64,000 bases of DNA from JALQUL01 sp964556425 (GCA_964556425.1 CAZKWC010000007.1:1-64000); one strand, 5' to 3'; positions 18,148-27,381 are shown, numbered from the stretch's first letter. Notes: a model not told the origin generated them from the sequence alone. Numbers and translations: made by a program.

Positions 18148-18178
18148 AAAAAGCCTATTCCAATTGAATAGGCTTTTT
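18148..18178. terminator. Bidirectional terminator between yacG and mutT
   Basis: A 13-bp perfect stem (18148-18160 with 18166-18178) has a five-base loop and A/T runs on both sides. It serves the convergent yacG (+) and mutT (-) genes. Confidence 0.9.
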
Positions 18179-18181
18179 TAC

Positions 18182-18604
18182 TTAATCTGACGCTAACTCT
18201 TGCTCTATCCACTCAAGCACGGGTAAAGAGCCAGGTAATACAGGGCTTACCGTGACTGGAATTTGTTGCCAACTGGCTTGTTGCGCCTCTTTTAAATCCA
18301 AATCATTGGTCCATGCTAAAACCTTGCAAAAATGCAATAACACTCTTGCATGGGGGTAGCTCACTTCTAGCTCTCGCCAAGCCACAATTTGAGTTGCCAC
18401 AACACCTAATTCTTCTTCTAGCTCTCTAATTAAGGCTTGTTCGACAGTTTCACCTGCTTCTAACTTACCACCAGGAAATTCCCAATAACCCTCATACACT
18501 CGACCTTGTGAACGAGAGGTCATTAAAAACTGCTGACCCTGCCATAAAACCCCCACAGCAACATGCTGCAAGGGGCGAGTGTCATTATCTAAATGATGCG
18601 TCAT
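18182..18604 (-). CDS. mutT: MutT-type Nudix hydrolase (8-oxo-dGTP diphosphatase)
   Basis: This 140-residue protein has a complete Nudix box, GGKLEAGETVEQ continuing to RELEEELG, with the catalytic Glu residues. WEFPGGK before it is typical of MutT, which hydrolyses 8-oxo-dGTP and so prevents A-to-C transversions. Only 2 bp separate it from the upstream DUF815 gene, a common pairing in Burkholderiales. Substrate is inferred from family and context. Confidence 0.9.
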   Translation of the reverse strand: MTHHLDNDTRPLQHVAVGVLWQGQQFLMTSRSQGRVYEGYWEFPGGKLEAGETVEQALIRELEEELGVVATQIVAWRELEVSYPHARVLLHFCKVLAWTNDLDLKEAQQASWQQIPVTVSPVLPGSLPVLEWIEQELASD

Positions 18605-18606
18605 TT

Positions 18607-19503
18607 TTAAGGGCGCTTAGCAGAGCGATGCAAAGCAATTCGGCCGCAATAGTCTTTAGCAAACTGAAATGCTACCCTGCCACTTCTAGAACCTCGCTCT
18701 AAGGCCCATATTAAAGCTTCAGGATGCGATTTTGCAGCATCGTCTTGAGACAGGCCTAGATTGAGCAACCATTGATCTACGATAGCTAAATAATCTTGCT
18801 GACTAAACGGATAAAAACTAACCCAAAGACCAAAACGTTCAGATAAAGAAATTTTTTCCTCTGTACCCTCACCAGGATGCACTTCGCCATTTTCTTGATG
18901 CTGATACTGCAAATTTTCTTTGACATATTCAGGCAATAAATGACGTCTATTACTGGTGGCATAAATAAGCACATTGCTATTAGTAGCTGTGCCAGCAACC
19001 GAACCATCTAAAACACTTTTTAACGCTTTATAGCCGGGCTCACCGTCATCAAAACTTAGGTCATCACAGAAAATAATAAAACGTTCTGGCCTATCAGCCA
19101 CCAAATTAATAATGTCTGGTAAATCGACTAAATCATCTTTATCGATTTCAATTAAACGTAAACCAGCAGCTGCAAAATCGTTTAAGCAGGCTTTGACTAA
19201 AGATGATTTTCCAGTACCACGTGCACCTGTTAACAATACATTATTGGCCAGCGCACCTTTTACAAATTGCTCGGTATTTTCCCAAATTTTTTGCTTTTGA
19301 ATATCAACCTGACACAGTTGCTCTAAGGCAATTAACTGTATATTTTTAACTGGCTCAAGTTGCGCATTACCATGACGTTTACGATATAAAAATGCAATAG
19401 AGGCGGACCAATCAGGAGCCATTAATGCCTTGGGTAAACGGGCATCCATGCTTTCCGCTACACGTAATAAACGCTCTAATAATTCAATGACTTTAGTATC
19501 CAT
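18607..19503 (-). CDS. DUF815-family AAA+ ATPase
   Basis: This 298-residue protein has Walker A GARGTGKSS and a Walker B-like FIIFCDDLSFD, followed by a sensor region with YATSNRRHL. Its length and motifs match DUF815 ATPases, a widespread family of undefined role. No signal or membrane segment is present. It lies tightly between argJ (11 bp upstream) and mutT (2 bp downstream), so the three are probably one operon. Confidence 0.88.
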   Translation of the reverse strand: MDTKVIELLERLLRVAESMDARLPKALMAPDWSASIAFLYRKRHGNAQLEPVKNIQLIALEQLCQVDIQKQKIWENTEQFVKGALANNVLLTGARGTGKSSLVKACLNDFAAAGLRLIEIDKDDLVDLPDIINLVADRPERFIIFCDDLSFDDGEPGYKALKSVLDGSVAGTATNSNVLIYATSNRRHLLPEYVKENLQYQHQENGEVHPGEGTEEKISLSERFGLWVSFYPFSQQDYLAIVDQWLLNLGLSQDDAAKSHPEALIWALERGSRSGRVAFQFAKDYCGRIALHRSAKRP

Positions 19504-19514
19504 AGGGTCTCTTA

Positions 19515-20899
19515 TTAAGAACGGTAATCGGCATTGATCTTGACATAGTCGTAAGACAAATCGCAGGTCCAGACGGTATCTTCTGCCTCACCTCGGCCCA
19601 ATTGAATATGCACCAAGATTTCACTTTTTTTCATGACCGCTTGACCCATTTCTTCTGTGTATAAAGGATCTCGGCCGCCGTTCACTACGACTCTTACATC
19701 ATCTAAATGTAATCCAATTTTGGTTTGATCAAGGTCTTTAATACCACTATAGCCTACCGCTGCCAAAATACGACCTAAATTAGGGTCACTAGCAAAAAAT
19801 GCAGTTTTAACCAATGGAGAATGGGCGACAGCATAAGCTGCTAAGCGACATTCTGCTGCATTGGCCCCACCCGACACTTTAACTGTTATGAATTTGGTTG
19901 CTCCCTCACCATCTCTCACAATAGCCTGGGCTAAATTTTGGGCTGCACGAGTTAAAGCTTNNNNNNNNNNNNNNNNNNNNNNNNNNNNNNNNNNNNNNNN
20001 NNNNNNNNNNNNNNNNNNNNNNNNNNNNNNNNNNNNNNNNNNNNNNNNNNNNNNNNNNNNTCACCATCTCTCACAATAGCCTGGGCTAAATTTTGGGCTG
20101 CACGAGTTAAAGCTTGTTTGACTTGCTGAGCCAAGTCACCATCCCAGTTTTCAATAACTGGATTGCTGGCCTTTTGTGTACTCATCACAATAAAGGAGTC
20201 GTTGGTGGAGGTATCGCCATCAATAGAAATGCGATTAAATGATTTCTCTGCTAAATCAAATGCGAGACCTTTCATAAGGCTTGGTTCTATGCGTGCATCT
20301 GTGGCTAAAAAGCCCAACATAGTGGCCATATTAGGCCTAATCATGCCAGCACCTTTACTAATACCTGTAATGGTAATTTCATGACCTTGCACCACTATTT
20401 TTTCGCTGTAAGACTTAGGTACAGTGTCAGTGGTCATAATGCCCTCAGAGGCAGCGTACCAATTATTCGCATCAAGATTAGCAATAGCGGAAGGCAGGCC
20501 AGCCAATAATTTGTCAATTGGCAAAGTTTCCATAATCACACCAGTAGAAAATGGCAACACTTGATCAGGACTAATATTCAATAACTTTGCCAACGCATAA
20601 CAAGTTTCTTTGGTATGTTGCAATCCCAACTCACCCGTGCCAGCATTGGCATTGCCGGTGTTAATCACTAATGCACGAATAGCCGTGGTAGCCGCCAAAT
20701 GAATTTGGCTCACTTGTACAGGAGCGGCACAAAACTTATTTTGAGTAAACACTGCGCCTACGCTACTACCCTCATCCAATAAAAAAACAGTTAAGTCTTT
20801 ACGACCCACTTTGCGAATGCCCGCTTGCGTAATTCCAATTGATAAACCGCTAACGGGTAATAAATCTTGAGCTAATGAGGGGGTGTAATTAACAGGCAT
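19515..20899 (-). CDS. argJ: Bifunctional glutamate N-acetyltransferase / amino-acid N-acetyltransferase ArgJ (interrupted by assembly gap)
   Basis: ArgJ recycles the acetyl group between ornithine and glutamate in arginine synthesis. It cleaves itself before the Thr of KGAGMIRPNMATMLG, which is intact, to give alpha and beta chains. The reading frame appears broken only because 100 Ns plus a duplicated 55-base stretch lie inside it. Removing the Ns and one copy (155 bases) joins AIVRDG to EGATKFITVKVSGGAN and gives a normal 409-residue protein. I consider the gene intact in the organism. Confidence 0.93.
19906..20115. other. Scaffold gap (100 N, 19961-20060) flanked by an identical 55-base duplication
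   Basis: The 55 bases at 19906-19960 are identical to those at 20061-20115, directly abutting the N run on either side. This is what results when two contigs overlapping by 55 bases are joined with a fixed 100-N spacer instead of being merged. It is an assembly artefact, not a biological repeat. Confidence 0.95.
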
Positions 20900-21123
20900 A
20901 AGTGCTTTCTAAAAAAAGCCCACAAAGGGGGAAACAGACCTTTTTGTTTGGAGGAAATATTTATTTCTGCATTTATCTCTTATTCATTTGCTCTTAGAAA
21001 TCAAATGCTTTTGTATACATTTCAGAAGTAGGCCATTATAGTGGACTGCTAGGGCTTAGCTTTTTTGGCAATCAAAACATTCCAAAAAGCAAGCAATAAG
21101 CAACTTCTGCTAGCGAGCATCAG

Positions 21124-21594
21124 CTATATATTCGGCTTGTTGACCATTAAATAAAAAATTACCACCATTGCAATAAATGCAGGATAACCCAACCATTCCC
21201 AAATTTTTGCTAACTTCCAGTATTCTGGCGGTAAGGCAGTTTTATTTTGCAGTGCTAGTTGAGCCAATTTTGCCATTTTTAGTTGAATCCAAACTACTGG
21301 CAACCAACATACTCCAGCAAAAACATATAAAACTAAAGAAATGATGATCCATGGGGTGGTAAGAGGCCATCCTGCTATGGTAGCCATTGCAATACCGGTA
21401 ATTGGTTGCAAAATAACGGTTGGTGTTGTAAACCACCAATCGGCTCGGCAAACCAATCGACTCACTATTGCTTGTGCTTCAAGGTTTTTGCTTTTATTCA
21501 CAAAAAACATATAAAAAGCAGAACCAAAACCTGTTCCAACTAACAAGACACTACTTACTATATGTATCCATTTTAAAATTAAATAATGAGTCAT
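21124..21594 (-). CDS. DUF2269-family membrane protein
   Basis: This 156-residue protein has four hydrophobic segments with HIVSSVLLVGTGFGSAFYMF near the N-terminus, matching DUF2269 integral membrane proteins of unknown role. It is the last gene of a three-gene operon with a DoxX-like protein and a GbsR-type regulator (9-bp and 12-bp spacers), so it is probably part of the response controlled by that regulator. The 224 bp between it and argJ hold a loose hairpin near 21060-21090 but no gene. Confidence 0.75.
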   Translation of the reverse strand: MTHYLILKWIHIVSSVLLVGTGFGSAFYMFFVNKSKNLEAQAIVSRLVCRADWWFTTPTVILQPITGIAMATIAGWPLTTPWIIISLVLYVFAGVCWLPVVWIQLKMAKLAQLALQNKTALPPEYWKLAKIWEWLGYPAFIAMVVIFYLMVNKPNI

Positions 21595-21603
21595 TTTAGT
21601 TTC

Positions 21604-22011
21604 CTACTCTAATGCTGAACTTCTTGATGACTTCAACAAAACCCATAATGCGGCCCAAATCACTAGATTTTTAAATAAAGGCCCCATCGGATGCAGCCAT
21701 ATTTGTGGAGTCAACCAAGTGGCTAATAGAGTCATCAAAATGGTTCCAGCGAGTGCAACACCATACATCCAAGATTGTTTTTTCGCCAATATTAGTAATA
21801 GCCCTAGCAAGGCATCCCAAAGTATCCCAGCTCCAATTACTGCATTTTGCCAATCTCTGCTTTCCAAACCGTTTTGTAAAAGCCATTGCCTGCCTAAGCT
21901 ATTAACCTGTTGAGCATCCCAATAACTCACAACTGCAGTAATTATCCAAATAGCTGCCAAACTATATTGAAGTAAATTCAATTCACTCGTCTTAGTGAAG
22001 TTTTGATTCAT
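21604..22011 (-). CDS. DoxX-like family membrane protein
   Basis: This 135-residue protein has four transmembrane segments and the motif HPMGPLFKNLVIW typical of the DoxX_3 family. A role in redox or envelope stress has been proposed for DoxX relatives, but none is assured. It is the middle gene of the GbsR-DoxX-DUF2269 operon. Confidence 0.75.
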   Translation of the reverse strand: MNQNFTKTSELNLLQYSLAAIWIITAVVSYWDAQQVNSLGRQWLLQNGLESRDWQNAVIGAGILWDALLGLLLILAKKQSWMYGVALAGTILMTLLATWLTPQIWLHPMGPLFKNLVIWAALWVLLKSSRSSALE

Positions 22012-22023
22012 TTGTAATATCCT

Positions 22024-22566
22024 TTATTCTTTAGAAGAGTTAGGACTACCTCTCACTAATTGCTGTATGCGAGCCCCTAATTGAATTACTTTATGAAGTG
22101 TGCTGGGCTCTAGTCTTAACATTTCTTCTGACCAAACCGTTAAAGACTGCATTAGAGCCAATGTTTCTCTTACCCTTTTTTGTACTTCTAAAGGCTCTTG
22201 GGCAAAGGCTTGCGTCTTCGTCATATCTGATAGGGTTTGAATAGTGGGATCAAATTCACGCTCTTTTCGTCCCTTCACAATCACACGCAGTAACTCCCAT
22301 ACATCTAACTGCGTACTGTAGTGATCGCGTCTATCTCCCATTAAATGAGTCACGCTAATTAGTTTCCAAGACAATAACTCTTTGATGCTATTGCTTACAT
22401 TAGAGCGAGCAAGCCCCAAGGTATTTGCAATTTGCTCTGCATTTAAAGGTTTACCAATAAAGTAAAGCAAGGCATGAATTTGAGCTACGCTGCGGTTAAC
22501 ACCCCAACTAGTTCCCATTTCACCCCAATGCAATACAAACTTTTTTGCTGTTTCACTTAGTTCCAT
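22024..22566 (-). CDS. GbsR/MarR-family transcriptional regulator
   Basis: This 180-residue winged-helix protein has AQIHALLYFIGKPLNAEQIA followed by LGLARSNVSNSIKEL, the HTH pattern of the GbsR subgroup of MarR regulators. The C-terminal half is helical and probably dimerises. It heads an operon with DoxX-like and DUF2269 membrane proteins. A 15-bp-arm palindrome covers its own -35 box, so autoregulation is very likely. The start codon lies only about 7 nt from the -10, suggesting a leaderless mRNA. The inducer is unknown. Confidence 0.85.
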   Translation of the reverse strand: MELSETAKKFVLHWGEMGTSWGVNRSVAQIHALLYFIGKPLNAEQIANTLGLARSNVSNSIKELLSWKLISVTHLMGDRRDHYSTQLDVWELLRVIVKGRKEREFDPTIQTLSDMTKTQAFAQEPLEVQKRVRETLALMQSLTVWSEEMLRLEPSTLHKVIQLGARIQQLVRGSPNSSKE

Positions 22567-22573
22567 AAGTGAA

Positions 22574-22603
22574 ATATTAGCTTAATTCTCTAATTTCTGT
22601 CAA
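22574..22603 (-). promoter_or_regulatory. Promoter of the GbsR-DoxX-DUF2269 operon
   Basis: A perfect -35 TTGACA (22598-22603 on the minus strand) and -10 TAATAT (22574-22579) are separated by 18 bp. The distance from -10 to the ATG is 7 nt, so the transcript would begin at or next to the start codon. Confidence 0.7.
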
Positions 22604-22619
22604 TACAGAAATTAGAGAA
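22586..22619. promoter_or_regulatory. Operator palindrome for the GbsR-type regulator
   Basis: Two perfect 15-base arms (22586-22600 and 22605-22619) flank a four-base centre and cover the -35 box and spacer. Binding here would block the promoter. No comparable repeat was noticed elsewhere in the window. Confidence 0.75.
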
Positions 22620-22650
22620 ACTAAAAATTACTATAAAAGCCACAAAATAA

Positions 22651-22684
22651 AACCCCCAAACACTACAAGTAGTATTTGGGGGTT
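22651..22684 (-). terminator. Intrinsic terminator downstream of secA
   Basis: Arms AACCCCCAAA/TTTGGGGGTT with an inner ACTAC/GTAGT extension form a long stem, followed on the minus strand by T-rich sequence. It is 28 bp past the secA stop. Confidence 0.85.
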
Positions 22685-22711
22685 CGTTAAAAGGGCATAT
22701 CTTTTAAGTTA

Positions 22712-25474
22712 TTAGCTTAATTTACCATGGCAATGTTTAAACTTTTTGCCACTGCCGCAAGGGCAAGCATCGTTACGACCCACATTGGCATACACAGCTG
22801 ATGTTGATTTTTCATCACTTACCGTACGTGCATCTACAATGGTTTCAACTTCACCCGTTTCAGTGGGTGCAGTATAGGTTAAATTGTTAATACGCTCGCC
22901 TTTGGCTTCTAATTCCTCAGCTGCATTTTCTAGTGCGTCGCCCGATTGAATTTGAACTGTCATGAGCATTTTAGTCACTTCATGCTTGACCACATCAAGC
23001 ATTTGGCCAAACAACTCAAAAGCTTCACGCTTGTATTCTTGTTTTGGCTGCTTTTGCGCATAACTTCTTAAATGAATACCTTGACGTAAATAATCAAGAG
23101 CACTCAAATGACTACGCCAATGCGAGTCTAAAGTTTGCAATAGAACAGCACGCTCAAAATGAGTGAATTGCTCGGCACCGACAGAGGCTACTTTCGCTTC
23201 AAATGACGCATGAGCTTGCTCTACTACAAACTCTACTACATCTTCATCTGTTATAGCTTCAGCTTTTTCAATAAAAGCTGCAATATCGAGTTGAAGCTTC
23301 CATTCGTCATTTAAAAGTTGGGTTAAGCCCGCAATATCCCATTGTTCTTCAACAGAATCAATAGGTACATAAGCTCTCACGACATCAGTAAAACAACCTT
23401 CGCGTAAATTAGCGATTTGTTCTTTTAACTCTTGTGCATCTAGGATATCGTTACGTTGTTGGTAAATGACTTTACGCTGATCATTGGCAACATCGTCATA
23501 CTCCAATAATTGTTTACGGATATCAAAGTTTCGTGCTTCTACTTTACGTTGAGCGCTTTCAATGCTACGAGTCACAATACCGGCTTCAATAGCTTCGCCT
23601 TCTGGCATTTTGAGTCTTTCCATAATGGCTTTAACTCTATCACCAGCGAAAATTCTAAGCAGTTGGTCATCTAAACTTAAAAAGAAACGGGATGAACCAT
23701 TATCGCCTTGGCGACCTGCACGACCACGCAATTGATTATCAATACGACGTGATTCATGACGCTCTGTGGCCACAATGCGCAAACCACCTAAACTCTTAAC
23801 CAACTCGTGATCGGTTTTCCATTGCAATTGTGCTTGTGCAATTGCTACTTGTTTTTGATCATCGCTTAGGTCTGACTTTTGTTCGATGTCAGCAATAGAC
23901 ATTTTGAGGTTACCGCCCAGCACAATGTCAGTTCCACGACCTGCCATATTGGTGGCGATGGTAATCATTTTAGGGCGACCGGCTTGGGCAATAATGTCAG
24001 CTTCACGTTCGTGTTGCTTAGCATTGAGCACTTGATGCGGCAATTTTGCTTTATTCAGCAAATCACTCACAATTTCTGAGTTTTCAATAGAGGTAGTGCC
24101 CACTAACACAGGTTGACCACGCTCATAACAGTCACGGATATCTTCTATCGCAGCATTATATTTTTCGGCTGTCGTTTTATAAACGCGATCGAGCTGATCG
24201 GTACGGCGACTTGGTGTGTTAGGCGGAATAACAATTGTCTCTAAGCCGTAAATCTCTTGAAACTCATAGGCTTCAGTGTCGGCAGTTCCGGTCATACCAC
24301 TTAATTTGTTGTACAGACGGAAATAATTTTGGAAGGTAATAGAAGCCATGGTTTGATTTTCGGCTTGAATCTCGACACCTTCTTTGGCTTCTACAGCTTG
24401 ATGCAAGCCATCACTCCAACGACGACCTGTCATGAGTCGTCCAGTGAACTCATCCACAATCACCACTTGGCCTTCTTGCACCACATAGTGTTGGTCACGC
24501 ATATAAATATGGTGAGCACGTAGTGCACCATATAACTGGTGTACTAAAGTAATATTCGCTGGATCATATAAAGAGGCACCTTCAGGTATTAAACCTAAAC
24601 CACTTAAAATTCTTTCAGCGTTTTCATGACCTTGTTCGGTTAGATAAATTTGCTGACTTTTTTCGTCAAGGGTAAAGTCACCTGGTGTAATGACACCTTC
24701 TCCAGTGCGTGGATCTGCCTCTCCCACTTGACGTCGCAGTAGCGGTGCTACTTTATTCATTGCAAGATAGACCGTGTTGTTATCGTCTGCTTGTCCACTC
24801 ACAATTAAAGGTGTACGTGCTTCGTCAATTAAAATCGAATCCACCTCATCTACGATAGCAAAATTAAGATGACCTTGGACTCTATCTGCTGACTCGTAAA
24901 CCATATTATCTCGAAGATAATCAAAGCCGTATTCGTTATTGGTACCGTAAGTCACATCAGATGAATAAGCAGCCTTTTTCTCATCTCGGTTATAAGTGGG
25001 TAAGTTAATACCAACTGATAAACCTAAATAATTATAAAGACGTCCCATGTCTTGTGCATCTCGTTTAGCGAGATAATCATTGACCGTTACTACGTGTACA
25101 CCTTTACCACTTAAAGCATTAAGATATATAGCAAGAGTTGAGGTTAAGGTTTTACCCTCGCCAGTGCCCATTTCAGCTACTTTACCTTTATGTAAGGCTA
25201 TACCGCCCAACATTTGTACATCAAAATGACGCATTTTTAAAATGCGCTTAGAACCTTCGCGCACCAATGCAAATGCTTCAACTAAAATGTCATCTAAAGA
25301 CGTGCCATTTGCTACACGTTGTTTAAAGTCAACCGTTTTAGCTTTTAATTGTTCTTCAGTTAATGCTTCAAAAGGTTTTTCGAGTGCATTAATTTGGTTG
25401 ACGATTTTGCGATATTGCTTAATTGTTCGGTCGTTACGGCTGCCGAAAAGCTTAGTTAAAAAATTGCTTGCCAT
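22712..25474 (-). CDS. secA: Protein translocase ATPase SecA
   Basis: This 920-residue motor drives preproteins through SecYEG. It starts MASNFLTKLFGSRNDR and contains Walker A MGTGEGKT (near residue 105), the DEAD-type box VDEVDSILIDEARTP, the preprotein cross-linking domain, the second nucleotide fold with TNMAGRGTDIVLGG, and the C-terminal zinc finger CPCGSGKKFKHCH. Length is typical. No clear Shine-Dalgarno precedes the ATG; a perfect 9-bp-stem hairpin lies 15 nt upstream. Confidence 0.98.
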   Translation of the reverse strand: MASNFLTKLFGSRNDRTIKQYRKIVNQINALEKPFEALTEEQLKAKTVDFKQRVANGTSLDDILVEAFALVREGSKRILKMRHFDVQMLGGIALHKGKVAEMGTGEGKTLTSTLAIYLNALSGKGVHVVTVNDYLAKRDAQDMGRLYNYLGLSVGINLPTYNRDEKKAAYSSDVTYGTNNEYGFDYLRDNMVYESADRVQGHLNFAIVDEVDSILIDEARTPLIVSGQADDNNTVYLAMNKVAPLLRRQVGEADPRTGEGVITPGDFTLDEKSQQIYLTEQGHENAERILSGLGLIPEGASLYDPANITLVHQLYGALRAHHIYMRDQHYVVQEGQVVIVDEFTGRLMTGRRWSDGLHQAVEAKEGVEIQAENQTMASITFQNYFRLYNKLSGMTGTADTEAYEFQEIYGLETIVIPPNTPSRRTDQLDRVYKTTAEKYNAAIEDIRDCYERGQPVLVGTTSIENSEIVSDLLNKAKLPHQVLNAKQHEREADIIAQAGRPKMITIATNMAGRGTDIVLGGNLKMSIADIEQKSDLSDDQKQVAIAQAQLQWKTDHELVKSLGGLRIVATERHESRRIDNQLRGRAGRQGDNGSSRFFLSLDDQLLRIFAGDRVKAIMERLKMPEGEAIEAGIVTRSIESAQRKVEARNFDIRKQLLEYDDVANDQRKVIYQQRNDILDAQELKEQIANLREGCFTDVVRAYVPIDSVEEQWDIAGLTQLLNDEWKLQLDIAAFIEKAEAITDEDVVEFVVEQAHASFEAKVASVGAEQFTHFERAVLLQTLDSHWRSHLSALDYLRQGIHLRSYAQKQPKQEYKREAFELFGQMLDVVKHEVTKMLMTVQIQSGDALENAAEELEAKGERINNLTYTAPTETGEVETIVDARTVSDEKSTSAVYANVGRNDACPCGSGKKFKHCHGKLS

Positions 25475-25489
25475 TTGTATGCATATATA

Positions 25490-25511
25490 CCCGCTGAAGG
25501 TATTCAGCGGG
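25490..25511 (-). promoter_or_regulatory. Stable hairpin in the secA leader
   Basis: A perfect 9-bp GC-rich stem CCCGCTGAA/TTCAGCGGG with a four-base loop ends 15 nt before the secA ATG and is followed by A/T-rich sequence without a T-run. It may affect secA translation or protect the mRNA 5' region. A second, weaker 8-bp inverted repeat lies at 25631-25654, about 60 nt after the M23 gene stop. No SecM-like frame is visible in this 239-bp spacer. Confidence 0.5.
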
Positions 25512-25713
25512 ATGTTGAGCCTAAAATATTAATGAATGCCGTTAATTGGTGCCACTTTTTGCACTTGCAATACCGACGCCTAAGTTATTAACGAGATTTT
25601 ACTCTCCAGCGAATCAAATTTGATTAGAAATTGAACATTTGCACCCATGTTCAACGTCTAAATTGGTAAAAAGTTGACCCAAAATCATTTTATATGACTC
25701 AAAAGAGCTAATT

Positions 25714-26655
25714 TTACTTTTGACTAGTGTTATTAGGCATCAGTTTTTCTGATGTAGCAAAGAATCTTGATGGATCTTGGAATTGACCTTGCATCATTAC
25801 TTCAAAATGCAAATGCGGGCCAGTGGAGCGACCCGTGCTACCAACCAAGGCAATGACTTGACCACGTTTGACTAAATCACCCTTTTTAACCAGCATTTTC
25901 GATGAATGAGCATAACGAGTGACCAAATCATTACCGTGATCAATCTCTATCATATTACCGTAAGCGTAATGATGTTCTGATGTGACTACTGAACCTACCG
26001 CAGCAGCCATAATTGGCGTACCCATTGGTGCTGCAAAATCTAAACCAGTATGTAATGAAGTTCTTCCATTAAAAGGGTCTGCGCGCCAACCAAACTTTGA
26101 TCCGATTAAAGCATTAGCCACTGGTCGTTGTGTTGGTAACATCATTTTTTTAATTTTTTGGTCAAAAAGCGTACTTTCAACTACCGTTAAATGATCAAGA
26201 TACTGACTCGATTTTTCATCCATTTGATTGATTAAAGCATCCAAGTGCTCTATACCTAATTCTGAAGGTGGCAAGAATAAACCGCCCTTACCTAAAGAAT
26301 TGGTCGCTTCTTTTAATGGCACACCAGCTAAGCCTGAAACACGCTGAGCAAGTGATTCCACCTGATCTACTTTTGCTTGTAAATCGCCAAGTTTTTGTGC
26401 AAGTGCAGCTAAATTTTCTTTGACATAACGTTCGTTCACGCTTCCGGAAGAAGCTGTAATAATGGGGTTCGAATTAATAATGCCCCACGATACCATTTTA
26501 TCGACCAAACCTGATGAATAAACCCATGTATGTAAAAACCCACCAAACGTGACTAAGGAGGCCACGAATACAAAGCCAATTAAACTGAGTTTAAAACCAC
26601 TGAGATGAACTGTTTTTGTCCTGGCTAACCAAGCATCGGTGATAATCAATTGCAT
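25714..26655 (-). CDS. M23-family (LytM) metallopeptidase, membrane-anchored
   Basis: This 313-residue protein has an N-terminal membrane segment (about residues 20-48), a coiled-coil-rich linker and a C-terminal LytM domain. Zinc-ligand motifs are HTGLDFA and HLHFE, with FGWRADPFNG before them. Such proteins cleave peptidoglycan cross-bridges or activate amidases in the periplasm. A gene of this type upstream of secA is common in Betaproteobacteria. Its start is only 24 bp from divergent dciA. Confidence 0.88.
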   Translation of the reverse strand: MQLIITDAWLARTKTVHLSGFKLSLIGFVFVASLVTFGGFLHTWVYSSGLVDKMVSWGIINSNPIITASSGSVNERYVKENLAALAQKLGDLQAKVDQVESLAQRVSGLAGVPLKEATNSLGKGGLFLPPSELGIEHLDALINQMDEKSSQYLDHLTVVESTLFDQKIKKMMLPTQRPVANALIGSKFGWRADPFNGRTSLHTGLDFAAPMGTPIMAAAVGSVVTSEHHYAYGNMIEIDHGNDLVTRYAHSSKMLVKKGDLVKRGQVIALVGSTGRSTGPHLHFEVMMQGQFQDPSRFFATSEKLMPNNTSQK

Positions 26656-26679
26656 ACTAATTCCAACTCCCGTTAAATC

Positions 26680-26979
26680 ATGAACACTCGCCCTTTTACT
26701 GTCACTGTTGATGAAGCGATAGAAAACGCTCCAACATTAGCCGAACTCATTAAAAGAGCGCAGTTGTCTGGGCAATACCTTAAAACCACTTTTGAAATAT
26801 TACCAAAAGCGCTACACACCACCTTGCAGGCTGGGCCTATTGAAGGCACTCAGTGGTGTTTAATTGCAAGCAACAATGCCGTGGCAAACAAATTGAAACA
26901 ACTGCTTCCGCGTATTTTAAGTCACTTGCAAGGCAATGGTATGCCAATAACCCATATTCGCATAAAGGTTAGCAGTTGA
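26680..26979 (+). CDS. dciA: DciA (DUF721) DnaB-helicase loader
   Basis: This 99-residue protein matches the short DUF721/DciA proteins that load the replicative helicase in bacteria lacking DnaC. The N-terminal helix LAELIKRAQ and the small alpha/beta core are recognisable, though sequence conservation in this family is low. It is transcribed divergently from the M23 peptidase gene, as in other Betaproteobacteria where DUF721 sits near secA. Confidence 0.7.
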   Translation: MNTRPFTVTVDEAIENAPTLAELIKRAQLSGQYLKTTFEILPKALHTTLQAGPIEGTQWCLIASNNAVANKLKQLLPRILSHLQGNGMPITHIRIKVSS

Positions 26980-27164
26980 TTTTTATATTCGTCAATAAAA
27001 GAAAGACTTTGAAAGATAACTAGTTGTTTTCAGCCAAATAAAACATCAAAATTGGTAGTTTCAGGAAAAATCCAAGTTTCAAAAAGGACATCAATTTTCA
27101 AAACATGTAGTTTGAATCAATGTATTCACTAAACTACTTAATTTGATTGTACGATTGAATAATC
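26980..27164. other. AT-rich gene-free stretch after dciA
   Basis: No open frame or strong structure is present up to the weak terminator that follows. Together with the terminator and the tract to 27381 it forms a ~400-bp AT-rich spacer between dciA and the tRNA-Thr terminator. Confidence 0.5.
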
Positions 27165-27187
27165 AAGCTCAAAATGAGGCTTTTTTT
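27165..27187 (+). terminator. Possible terminator for dciA
   Basis: Arms AAGCTCA/TGAGGCTT pair with one bulged G and are followed by a seven-T run on the plus strand. It lies 185 bp after the dciA stop. Confidence 0.45.
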
Positions 27188-27381
27188 ATTAAAGATTTTT
27201 AACCTACTTTAATAGATTTAAAACTCATAGTTCAAACAAGACACACAAACTCATCTATTTTTACTTACCTAAAACTTATTGAACATTAACAGTGATTTAG
27301 ACAAAAAATAAAACGGAGTGATTTCATTTTTTTGATTATGAATCTATAAATTTGACATTGAATTTAAAAATAACTATAGCC

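Noticed and set aside
19515..20899. argJ as a frameshifted pseudogene or two partial genes
   Set aside because: The break is fully explained by the N spacer and exact 55-base duplication; the joined protein has every conserved ArgJ motif.
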